DNA from: an uncultured Bacteroides sp.
Lineage (GTDB): Bacteria > Bacteroidota > Bacteroidia > Bacteroidales > Bacteroidaceae
NCBI RefSeq assembly: GCF_963675905.1
Contig: NZ_OY780936.1
Location: 806,001-870,000, forward strand
Reading direction: 5' to 3'
Length of the DNA stretch: 64,000 nucleotides
The notes below the pieces were generated by a model that saw only the letters and a list, made by a program, of their open reading frames with translations, ran no database searches and had not been told where the DNA came from. Position 1 is the stretch's first letter. The number at the start of each line of letters is the position of its first letter. The position numbers and the translations under genes were made by a program. This document shows, one piece after another, positions 26,390 through 34,815 of this stretch.

Positions 26390-26911
26390 ATGATGATAAG
26401 TTTAGAAACTAAACGTTTGCGCATTCAACCTTTGACTCTCGACCAATTTGGGTTGCTAATTAAGGGGATCGATGAAATAGAGAGAGAACTGCTGTTAACT
26501 CCTTCGCATGAACCACTTGATGAACATACTCAAAAGGCAATGGAGTGGCTATATAATGAAGCGCTAAAATATCCGGAAGAGTATTTGTGGTTAACCAACT
26601 GGCAGATTATTCTGAAATCGGAGAATAAATCTATAGGGAGTGCCGATTTTAAAAACTTGCCGGGAGATAACGGAGAGGTTGAAATAGGTTATGGTATAAA
26701 TCACGATTACGAAGGAAAGGGATATATGACTGAAACTCTGGAAGCTATGTGTAAATGGGCTTTCGAACAGAAAGGAATTAAATGTGTGATAGCAGAAACT
26801 GAAAAAGAAAATTATGCATCACAAAGAGTTTTACAGAAATGTGGAATGGAAAAATATAAGGAAACTGATACTGGATTGTGGTGGAAACTGGAAAATAAAT
26901 CTTGTTTTTAA
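26390..26911 (+). CDS. GNAT-family N-acetyltransferase
   Basis: 173 residues in the Acetyltransf_3 (RimJ/RimL-like) pattern: ISLETKRLRIQPLTLDQF start, IGSADFK strand, VEIGYGINHDYEGKGYMTETLEAMCKWAF (acetyl-CoA loop, here EGKGYM) and VIAETEKENYASQRVLQKCGMEKY. It would move an acetyl group from acetyl-CoA to an amine of unknown nature, in the cytoplasm. A six-hairpin glycosidase-like gene follows after 12 bp, so the two may be read together, though their functions look unrelated. Confidence 0.88.
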   Translation: MMISLETKRLRIQPLTLDQFGLLIKGIDEIERELLLTPSHEPLDEHTQKAMEWLYNEALKYPEEYLWLTNWQIILKSENKSIGSADFKNLPGDNGEVEIGYGINHDYEGKGYMTETLEAMCKWAFEQKGIKCVIAETEKENYASQRVLQKCGMEKYKETDTGLWWKLENKSCF

Positions 26912-26923
26912 TAAATAGTACAA

Positions 26924-29014
26924 ATGAACCTTAAATTGCTTGCTTTTGCATTAGTTGCTGTAGTCTCTTTATATTCGTCGGCACAGAATATAGAATCAGT
27001 TATTGACGATGAAACGGGGGCTGTAAAACAGCTATCTATAGCTAATGATGTGCGTAATATGAACTGGGTTCTTTCAACGGATGGTTCTCAATACGCCTGG
27101 ATTGGCAAACATTATGGCTGGGGATTAGGTAGCTTTACTATAAAAACACCTGATAAGAGTTCTCTGTTTTCCTGGCAAAAGCCAATTGAGATTAAGAAAG
27201 AAGGTAATGTTACGGTTGTTATTTATATGGCTGGAAATATAAGAATCAGTGTTGAACGTAAACCGGTTAACGGTGATTTATTAGAAAAATATACTTTTAC
27301 TAATACAGGAAAGAAGAAAGTTACATTGACTGATATCGAAATCAATACTCCTTTTAATGATAATTATCCTGATGCAAAGACCTGCTTTGATGCTCGCACA
27401 AATGCTCATATATGGACGGGTGGAAGTGCTGCTTATGTAAATGCTATGCACATGAGCGGACGTGCGCCACACCTGGGATTGGTATTGACCAGTGGTTCTG
27501 TAACTGGTTATGAAATAAAAGAACGTCAGCGCGAGAAAGGAATGTCGAATACCAGAGGGGTAATTGTTCTTAATCCGGAATCAATAACTTTAAAACCTAA
27601 AAAGAATTACGTACTTTCCTGGAGAATTTTTTCACATCAGGGAGAGGCTGATTTCTATGCACAAGCTTTGAAACGTGGCACAGTGTTAGGAAGGAGTAAG
27701 CAGTACGTTTATCAGAAATATGAAATTCTTTCAGTTGAGTTCGAAAGTGAGGCCGCTTTGCAGCATCCCTTTGTTACCATTAATGGAGAGAAAATGGGAA
27801 TTCAGCGAAGTGGTAATAAGATTATAGCTCAAATACCTTCAATAACGGAAGGGGAGATGAATTTTGAACTGAACTATAATAAAGGTAAACGAACTCAGAT
27901 TTCTTGTTTTGTTATATCCGGCGAAGAAGAGCTTCTAAAAAAACGAGCTGATTTTATTATTAAGCATCAGCAGATGAATGATAAGAATGATGCCAGATAT
28001 GGTGCCTATATGGTGTATGACAATGAAAAGAATGAAATCTTTCTGAATAATACTCCTTCTGTTAGTAGCAGTGACCGTGACGAAGGGCGTGAACGTTTGG
28101 GGATGGGAGTGTTTCTGGCTTTGCAATATCAGCGGACTAAAGATCCGCAAATAAAGGAATCACTACTGAAATATGCCAATTTTGTAAGAAAACTGCAGGA
28201 TAAGGATGGGAATACCAGGTCGCGTATTGATCATTCAGGGCGCAATCGTGCATATAACTATCCGTGGGTAGCTAATTTTTATCTGGAAATGTTTAACATA
28301 ACCGGAGAAAAGCAATTTCTCATGGATTCATATAAAACCATGCGGGCTATGTATCGTAACTTTGGTCATGGCTTTTATGCAATTGATATTCCGGTAAAAG
28401 CATATTCAATGCTAAAGAATAATCAGTTTACTTCGGAAGCGGATAGTTTAATGAGCGATTACAGGCTGACGGCAGATAATTATCTGAGTAATGGTTGTTT
28501 TTATCCGCGTAGTGAGGTTAATTATGAGCAGAGCATTGTTGCACCAGCTATAATTCATCTTCTTCGTATGTATGAAGTGACTAAAGAACAGAAGTATCTG
28601 GATGGAGCCAAAGAACAACTACCTTTACTGGAGGCTTTTGCCGGATTGCAACCAAGTTATCATTTGAATGATATTGCTATACGGCACTGGGATGGTTACT
28701 GGTTTGGCAAACGTGAATTCTGGGGAGATGTATTTCCTCATTACTGGAGCACTTTGTCGGCTTTGGCATACAGTCTTTATGCTGAATGTACCGAAGATCT
28801 GTCTTATCAGAAACGTGCCGAAAATATTATTCGCAATAATCTGTGCCTATTTTTTGAAGATGGAAAGGCTTCATGCGCTTTTATCTATCCCAATAAAGTT
28901 AACGGTAAAAAAGCGCACTTCTATGATCCTTTTGCTAATGATCAGGACTGGGCTTTGGTTTATTATTATCTTGTAAACAATAACAATTTAAATTTCAAAC
29001 TTTCCCGACTATAA
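26924..29014 (+). CDS. Exported six-hairpin glycosidase-like protein
   Basis: 696 residues with a signal peptide (MNLKLLAFALVAVVSLYSSAQ). The first ~330 residues are beta-rich. From about 340 on there is an alpha-rich part with repeated helical-hairpin features (YANFVRKLQD, YPWVANFYLEMFNITGEKQFL, QSIVAPAIIHLLRMYEVT, FPHYWSTLSALAYSLYAE), as in (alpha/alpha)6 enzymes. Members of such families act on glycans or uronic acids. I cannot assign a GH family or catalytic residues. It converges on the hybrid two-component gene and shares a terminator with it, so it probably belongs to the neighbouring glycan locus. Function is inferred from fold impression and context only. Confidence 0.7.
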   Translation: MNLKLLAFALVAVVSLYSSAQNIESVIDDETGAVKQLSIANDVRNMNWVLSTDGSQYAWIGKHYGWGLGSFTIKTPDKSSLFSWQKPIEIKKEGNVTVVIYMAGNIRISVERKPVNGDLLEKYTFTNTGKKKVTLTDIEINTPFNDNYPDAKTCFDARTNAHIWTGGSAAYVNAMHMSGRAPHLGLVLTSGSVTGYEIKERQREKGMSNTRGVIVLNPESITLKPKKNYVLSWRIFSHQGEADFYAQALKRGTVLGRSKQYVYQKYEILSVEFESEAALQHPFVTINGEKMGIQRSGNKIIAQIPSITEGEMNFELNYNKGKRTQISCFVISGEEELLKKRADFIIKHQQMNDKNDARYGAYMVYDNEKNEIFLNNTPSVSSSDRDEGRERLGMGVFLALQYQRTKDPQIKESLLKYANFVRKLQDKDGNTRSRIDHSGRNRAYNYPWVANFYLEMFNITGEKQFLMDSYKTMRAMYRNFGHGFYAIDIPVKAYSMLKNNQFTSEADSLMSDYRLTADNYLSNGCFYPRSEVNYEQSIVAPAIIHLLRMYEVTKEQKYLDGAKEQLPLLEAFAGLQPSYHLNDIAIRHWDGYWFGKREFWGDVFPHYWSTLSALAYSLYAECTEDLSYQKRAENIIRNNLCLFFEDGKASCAFIYPNKVNGKKAHFYDPFANDQDWALVYYYLVNNNNLNFKLSRL

Positions 29015-29021
29015 ATTTATC

Positions 29022-29058
29022 AATAAGAAAAGAGATTGGTCAGCTCTCTTTCTTATTA
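29022..29058. terminator. Bidirectional terminator between convergent genes
   Basis: AATAAGAAAAGAGA and TCTCTTTCTTATT pair around a short loop. The hairpin overlaps the last codons of the minus-strand regulator. Confidence 0.7.
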
Positions 29059-32000
29059 ATGAAATCTCCTGGACGAATACCGAATTGTTTCTGGAAACAT
29101 TTGGAGAAATAGGATGGGTTATTGAATCCAACCATATAAGCAATTTCATTTATCCGGTATTTATTTTCAGTAAGTAACTCAGCAGCCTTCTTTAATCGAA
29201 CAACCTGAATAAGCTCGTTAGGAGTGATTTCTGCCAACGTCTTTATTTTGGCGAAAAGTCCTGAACGGCTAATACATAACTGCTCTGCCAGTGAATCGAT
29301 TGAGAAATCTACATTTGATATGTTCTTTTCAATAATAGTATTCATTCTGGTTAGAAATTCTTCGTCAGCATTATTCCCGGCAATACTTTTGAGTGGAACA
29401 AATGGCAACTCTGAGAACTTTTGGCGCAGTTTCTTTCTGGATTCAATCAGGTTTTTAATCTGAGCTTTCAAGAAATTAATAGAAAAGGGCTTTTCTATGT
29501 ATGCATCCGCACCACAATTCATACCTTCAATCTTTGAATTAAGATCTGTTTTTGCCGTAAGCAATACCACAGGGATATGGCTCAGTAGAATATTGTTTCG
29601 TAGAGCAGAACAGAATTCCAGACCATCCATGCGTGGCATCATTAAGTCGCTGATAATAAGGCTCGCTTCACAGGTCTTAAGTTTTTCCAAGCCATCTATA
29701 CCATCTTCGGCTGTTATAATCTGATATTCGGTAGAGAAACTATCTTGCAGGAAGTTGCGCATATCGGCATTGTCTTCTACAATAAGCAGTAATGGTTTCT
29801 CTTTATTGGCAGATGGGGCTATTTCAATGTTTTGCTCAGAACTGTTAATGGTGCTTTTTAAATCGGGCATGGAAACAGGTTTCGCTGAACTGTTGTTATT
29901 TTTGCCGGACAGTGCGTTCTTAATTGGTAAATTAATAACAAACGAAACGCCTTTACCTTCCGCATCTTCAACAGAAATAGTTCCGTTATGGGCATCGACA
30001 AGTGTCTTTACCAATGAAAGACCGATTCCTGTTCCAGGTTTTGTATTGGATGATATCTGATAGAAAGGAAGGAATATTTTCTCTTTCTCCTGATCGGAAA
30101 TACCTGGTCCATTGTCGGTAACCTTTATTCTGAATGTATTGGTATCCGGATATAAGACGCATGAAAGTTCAATTCTGCTTTCGGTAAATTTCATTGCGTT
30201 GGTAAGCAGATTGCTTACAATTTTAGTCAGTGCTTCCTGATCGATATCTGCTTCCAGCTTTTTATCAGGACAATTGAATATAAATTCAACGCCTTTTTGT
30301 TCCAGCATTGGTTTAAATCTATCGAATGTGTAAAGCAGCAGATCGTGAATATTCTGTTTTGTAAAAGAGATAGTAAGAGATCCTTGCTCAGCTTTGCGGA
30401 AGTCGAGCAGTTGATTTACCAGTAACAGCAATCGCTGGCTGTTACGCTCTATGATATTCAGATCATTGGAAATCTTTTCGGGAATATTAAAACCAGCATT
30501 CATTATTTTCTCAAGTGGTCCGATAATAAGCGAAACCGGGGTACGTATTTCATGTGCTATCATTGTAAAGAAACTAATCTTGGCATCATATAGTTCCTTT
30601 TCTTTTTCCTGATTTAATTCTTTAATCTTCTCTTTGTGTTTCCTTTCGCTACGTTGATTAATGCTTCTTAATAAAAAGACGATACCTCCGGCTATAAGAA
30701 TAATATATAGAATTTTAAAGCCGGTAGTGAGCCAGAATGGAGGATGGATTACGATTTTTACAGACGTTCCTTCATTATTCCAAAGTCCATCATTGTTGGA
30801 AGCTCTTACACGGAAAATATACTCGCCTGCTGGTAAGTTTGTGTAAGTTGCTTTGTGTTGTCTGTTTACATGGTTCCATTCTTTGTCGAATCCTTCTAAC
30901 TTATAGGCGTACATATTCTTCTCTGGAGTGCTGTAACTTAATGCCACGTAACTAAGGCTGAATACATTATCTTTATAGGATAAATCAATCTGATCCATTG
31001 AACTGATTGCTTTAGTCAGCGGTCCGTCTTCTTCTATTTCAACATCTTTGTTATATATTTCCAGATTAGTGATAGCAACGGGAGGCAGACATTTATTAGC
31101 TACAACTTTCTTTGGACAAAAAGCATTAAAGCCATTGGCTGTTCCAATATAAATTTTACCTTTTGAACTTTTAAAGCCTGAATTAAACATGAAAAGATCA
31201 CTTAATAATCCATCACTTTGAGTAAAAACCTGATATGCTCCGCCAATTGTATTATACCGGACTAGTCCTTTGGATGTAGTTAGCCAAAGATTGTTATTGT
31301 CTTCAATTATACAGCAAATAGTATTGCTTGGAATATTGAGAGGAATTATGGTGAAAATATCTTTAGCATAATCATATTTGCATAGACCGCAGGAGGTTCC
31401 AAGCCATAGTTGTCCTTTATGATCAACGCGTAAACAGTTCATTTGACTACATGGTACAGATTTTCCCTGTTCTGTTAGGGTGCTGTAGTTACGCCATTGA
31501 TTCGTTTTGGGATTTAGTCTGAACAAACCTTTTCCCTGAGTGGCAAACCATAACAGTCCTTTATTATCTTGTGTTATGTCAATGGTAGTGGCATTAAAAT
31601 GTTTTACGCGGGTAAAATTATCTGTTTTACGGTTATAAAGATTTGCTCCAGACATGCTGGCCACCCACATTCTTTTTTCTTTGTCTTTATAGATCGCATA
31701 GATACTTCCGCCATCAAGTGTCTTAGGATTAGCTTCTTCTGCATTATAATATTTAAAAATGCCGGTTTTGGTATCGAGCACATTAAGTCCTCCGGAATAA
31801 GTTCCGATCCATAGTTTATCATCATCCCAGGATAGAGCATGAACATTATGGTAAGAAATACTGTTTTTACCCTTTTGAGGCATATAAGCAGAGAAATATC
31901 CTGTTTGAGTATTGAAAACATTCAGTCCGCCATCATCAGAAGCAATCCATATATTACCATTTCTATCCTCCGTAAATCGACTGATGACATTGCCATTTAC

Positions 32001-33086
32001 TGAATTTACATATTTGGAGTGGGTATAACGTTCAAACAATCCGTTGTTTGGAGAAACATAATTCACTCCACCAAAATACGTTCCTATCCAGATACCTCCT
32101 TCACGATCTTTGAAGATGGGATAAACAAAGTTATCGGAAATGGATGAAGGATTTGTTTCGCTTGATGTAAGCAACTGATGCTGCAGAGTCTTTGAGTTGA
32201 AAAGACTTAATCCATCATCAGAGCCTATAAGCAATAAGTTGGGCTTATATTCATTTATTTCGTGAATATGTATAATTCCTCCGGGAGATTGTGGAGATAA
32301 GTAGCTAGTTACTTTCTTACTTTTTATGTCAAGTTTACACAATCCTTTATCCCATGTTCCTAACCAAAAGTTATTCTGTGAATCTTCGAAAATCTTGTAG
32401 ACGGAAAATGTATTCTTTTTCGTACTGTTTAACTTTAAAGGGACTATTTGAAATTGTTTTTTGGGACGATTAAAGAAGATTAGAGGACTGCTGGGTGTTT
32501 TGGGGGCAGCCCATACAAGATTGTTGTGATCAACATAAATATAATTGATGAAATTGTAGTTGCTTTTTGCAGAACCTTCATTTATTACATTAAATTGCTC
32601 TAATTTCCCGGAATTCAGGTTATAACAGAAAATTCCCTGACCATAAGTCGACAGCCATATATTTTTTAGCTTGTCTTCCACAATATTATTAATGGAAGAC
32701 GAACAGATAACACCTTTGTTGGTTTTGGTTTCTAACCGGATAAACTTTTCGGTTGTGGGATGATAGATATAAACTCCATTATCAGTTCCTATCCATATAT
32801 CCCCATTACTATCTTCAAGCAGTGTACCGACATAGTTACTGCCAATCGAATTTTTGCTGTTTGCTTTACTCCGGAATTCTTTAAATGTGTATCCATCGAA
32901 ACGATTAAGACCATCTTCTGTGCCAATCCACATAAAGCCTCTTCGGTCCTGAATAATACTTCTTACTGTATTGAAAGCTAATCCATCTTCGACTTTATAA
33001 TGACGAAAACTAAAAGTGTTAGCTTTAAGTTGGAACGGGATTAGTAAAATAGATATTGCGAAAATTAAGATATGTCGTTTCTTCAT
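29040..33086 (-). CDS. Hybrid two-component system regulator (HTCS) of the glycan locus
   Basis: About 1348 residues from the ATG at 33086, chosen because it places a signal peptide (KKRHILIFAISILLIPFQLKA) at the start. The periplasmic sensor is many Reg_prop beta-propeller repeats (IIQDRRGFMWIGTEDGLNRFDG and relatives) followed by a Y_Y_Y domain and one membrane helix near residue 800. The cytoplasmic part has HisKA (His in MIAHEIRTP, about 844), HATPase (NLLTNAMKF, DNGPGIS, GTGIGLSLV), a receiver (Asp in LIISDLMMPRMDG) and an AraC-type helix-turn-helix. Proteins of this class sense an oligosaccharide and switch on nearby glycan genes. The divergent operon at 33.5-45.3 kb is the likely target. 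Confidence 0.95.
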   Translation of the reverse strand: MKKRHILIFAISILLIPFQLKANTFSFRHYKVEDGLAFNTVRSIIQDRRGFMWIGTEDGLNRFDGYTFKEFRSKANSKNSIGSNYVGTLLEDSNGDIWIGTDNGVYIYHPTTEKFIRLETKTNKGVICSSSINNIVEDKLKNIWLSTYGQGIFCYNLNSGKLEQFNVINEGSAKSNYNFINYIYVDHNNLVWAAPKTPSSPLIFFNRPKKQFQIVPLKLNSTKKNTFSVYKIFEDSQNNFWLGTWDKGLCKLDIKSKKVTSYLSPQSPGGIIHIHEINEYKPNLLLIGSDDGLSLFNSKTLQHQLLTSSETNPSSISDNFVYPIFKDREGGIWIGTYFGGVNYVSPNNGLFERYTHSKYVNSVNGNVISRFTEDRNGNIWIASDDGGLNVFNTQTGYFSAYMPQKGKNSISYHNVHALSWDDDKLWIGTYSGGLNVLDTKTGIFKYYNAEEANPKTLDGGSIYAIYKDKEKRMWVASMSGANLYNRKTDNFTRVKHFNATTIDITQDNKGLLWFATQGKGLFRLNPKTNQWRNYSTLTEQGKSVPCSQMNCLRVDHKGQLWLGTSCGLCKYDYAKDIFTIIPLNIPSNTICCIIEDNNNLWLTTSKGLVRYNTIGGAYQVFTQSDGLLSDLFMFNSGFKSSKGKIYIGTANGFNAFCPKKVVANKCLPPVAITNLEIYNKDVEIEEDGPLTKAISSMDQIDLSYKDNVFSLSYVALSYSTPEKNMYAYKLEGFDKEWNHVNRQHKATYTNLPAGEYIFRVRASNNDGLWNNEGTSVKIVIHPPFWLTTGFKILYIILIAGGIVFLLRSINQRSERKHKEKIKELNQEKEKELYDAKISFFTMIAHEIRTPVSLIIGPLEKIMNAGFNIPEKISNDLNIIERNSQRLLLLVNQLLDFRKAEQGSLTISFTKQNIHDLLLYTFDRFKPMLEQKGVEFIFNCPDKKLEADIDQEALTKIVSNLLTNAMKFTESRIELSCVLYPDTNTFRIKVTDNGPGISDQEKEKIFLPFYQISSNTKPGTGIGLSLVKTLVDAHNGTISVEDAEGKGVSFVINLPIKNALSGKNNNSSAKPVSMPDLKSTINSSEQNIEIAPSANKEKPLLLIVEDNADMRNFLQDSFSTEYQIITAEDGIDGLEKLKTCEASLIISDLMMPRMDGLEFCSALRNNILLSHIPVVLLTAKTDLNSKIEGMNCGADAYIEKPFSINFLKAQIKNLIESRKKLRQKFSELPFVPLKSIAGNNADEEFLTRMNTIIEKNISNVDFSIDSLAEQLCISRSGLFAKIKTLAEITPNELIQVVRLKKAAELLTENKYRINEIAYMVGFNNPSYFSKCFQKQFGIRPGDFINKKES

Positions 33087-33189
33087 GGATATAGCCAAAA
33101 AATGTGAATTTAAGAGTTGTGCAATATTACTACAATTATTTTGTTTTGGACGATAATATGATCCACAAAAATGAAAAAATAGTCTAAAT

Positions 33190-33235
33190 AAAATACAGAA
33201 ATGCTCTTATATAGGGCATTCCTGTATTTTATTCT
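33190..33235. terminator. Hairpin in the divergent regulator/operon region
   Basis: AAAATACAG(A)AATGC (33190-33204) pairs with GCATT(C)CTGTATTTT (33216-33230), followed by ATTTTATT. It lies between two divergent genes, where a gene-end terminator is not expected, so it may be a leader attenuator or belong to a small RNA. The rest of the ~400-bp region (33087-33495) shows no gene. Confidence 0.5.
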
Positions 33236-33495
33236 CGAAAAATCATTTTGGATTATTATTCTATTCTAATAGATTATATTTCCATTTCTCTAAGGGAATA
33301 TCAATTTAATTTGTAATCAGAAATAAACCAAAAAACGTAAACCATAAACTAATCGAATTATGAAAACCAAGCTGTGTATTATATTCTTTCACAAGAAACT
33401 TATTCAACTCATAGATATAAATTGAGATATCATTTTTTAGAGTTTTGAGAATGTTATTGTAAGTGTTACTAATCTGATACCTTAATTTATTATTT

Positions 33496-34815
33496 ATGAA
33501 ACAAAATCTTCTATTTTCAATGTTGTTGTGTTTAAGTTTCCAGCTGCATGCACAGAAGAACATCTATATACCAAAAGATCTGGTGAATAATGATTTTAAT
33601 AATCCCGATAGCAAATATGCTTATGCACGTATGGCTTCTACGGACAATCTCGTTATCTTTTGGGAGAAACCTTTTGGTACTAATCCTGCTGAGGCTCCTC
33701 TATTGGATGGAAAACCAATGACATGGGATGCCAATAACTTACTGCAGCGTACTGAAAGTTTCTATAAATTCTTTAGTGATACGCTGAAATTTGTAAAGCC
33801 GGGTTCAAAAGCTGAACAATATAAAATGATGATCATGGTTAATTATTCGCTCGAAGGTACGGCCTATGGAGGCGATTATGACCAGCAGATTGGAGCATTG
33901 TGGGTAACTCCCAATCGCATTCAGGATAAAAAATTGAATTGTATTGCTCATGAACTAGGTCATAGTTTTCAGTCTCAGATTACTTCTGACGGTCAAGGCG
34001 AGGCGTGGGGAGGAAGTGGTTTCTTTGAGATGACTTCGCAATGGATGCTTTGGCAAGTGAATTCTTTATGGATGACCGACGAGGAATATCATTGGAAAGC
34101 CTTTATGGATCAAACTCATCTGGCTTTTTTAAGTCTTGGCAATATATACCATTCTCCGTATGTTCTTGAATATTGGGGTGAGAAGCGCGGTTTGCCATTT
34201 ATTGCAGATATGTTTCGTCAGGGTAAAAAGGGAGAGGATCCCGTGATGACTTACCAGCGAATGACTGGACTAAGCCAACTGCAATTCAATGATGAAATGT
34301 TCGATGCATACAGACACCTGATAACTTATGATATGGATCGGGTACGTGAGGTTGCCAAGCCTTATGCTAATCGTTTTACCTGCAAACTCGATACTTTAGA
34401 TAATGGCTGGATGCAGATAAACAAAGAACGCTGTCCTCAGAATTATGGATTTAATGCTATCCGTCTGAATATTCCTTCACCTGGAAAGAAAGTAACTGTT
34501 TCTTTTAAGGGAATTGCCGGAGCAGAAGGTTTCAATAAGGTTAATATAGATAAAGCCGGCTGGCGTTATGGCTTTGTTGGTGTGAAAAAGGATGGGACAA
34601 CAATTTATGGTGCTGCCGGCAATCAGGCAAAAAGGCAGATTTCATTTAAAGCTCCAAAAGGAGAACCTTTGGCTTACCTTTGGTTGGTTGTGATGGGAGC
34701 TCCTACAGAACATTGGATGAATCCCGATGCTATTCCTAATATGAGCGAAAATGAACACGAAAAAACAGCTCCTCAACCTGATGCTGAGTGGCCTTACCAA
34801 ATAAAAATACAATGA
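33496..34815 (+). CDS. Exported zincin-type metalloprotease-like protein (DUF6055-like)
   Basis: 439 residues with a signal peptide (MKQNLLFSMLLCLSFQLHAQ). The zinc site HELGH (residues 152-156) sits in LNCIAHELGHSFQSQ; a downstream acid (GSGFFEMTSQW) could be the third ligand. The C-terminal ~130 residues are beta-rich (KVTVSFKGIAGAEGF...), perhaps a binding domain. The pattern resembles the DUF6055 family. It would cut peptides in the periplasm or at the surface. It opens the operon driven by the neighbouring HTCS and overlaps the GH97 gene by the ATGA motif at 34812-34815, which suggests coupled translation. Protease activity is inferred from the motif. Confidence 0.8.
   Translation: MKQNLLFSMLLCLSFQLHAQKNIYIPKDLVNNDFNNPDSKYAYARMASTDNLVIFWEKPFGTNPAEAPLLDGKPMTWDANNLLQRTESFYKFFSDTLKFVKPGSKAEQYKMMIMVNYSLEGTAYGGDYDQQIGALWVTPNRIQDKKLNCIAHELGHSFQSQITSDGQGEAWGGSGFFEMTSQWMLWQVNSLWMTDEEYHWKAFMDQTHLAFLSLGNIYHSPYVLEYWGEKRGLPFIADMFRQGKKGEDPVMTYQRMTGLSQLQFNDEMFDAYRHLITYDMDRVREVAKPYANRFTCKLDTLDNGWMQINKERCPQNYGFNAIRLNIPSPGKKVTVSFKGIAGAEGFNKVNIDKAGWRYGFVGVKKDGTTIYGAAGNQAKRQISFKAPKGEPLAYLWLVVMGAPTEHWMNPDAIPNMSENEHEKTAPQPDAEWPYQIKIQ

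Noticed and set aside
33306-33563. Minus-strand 85-codon ORF in the HTCS/operon gap
   Set aside because: Rich in Asn/Ile/Phe as expected of AT-rich non-coding DNA, and it overlaps the start of the zincin gene.
34788-34811. Upstream start of the GH97 gene
   Set aside because: It lies inside the preceding gene; the ATG at 34812 overlaps the stop as ATGA and starts the signal peptide.
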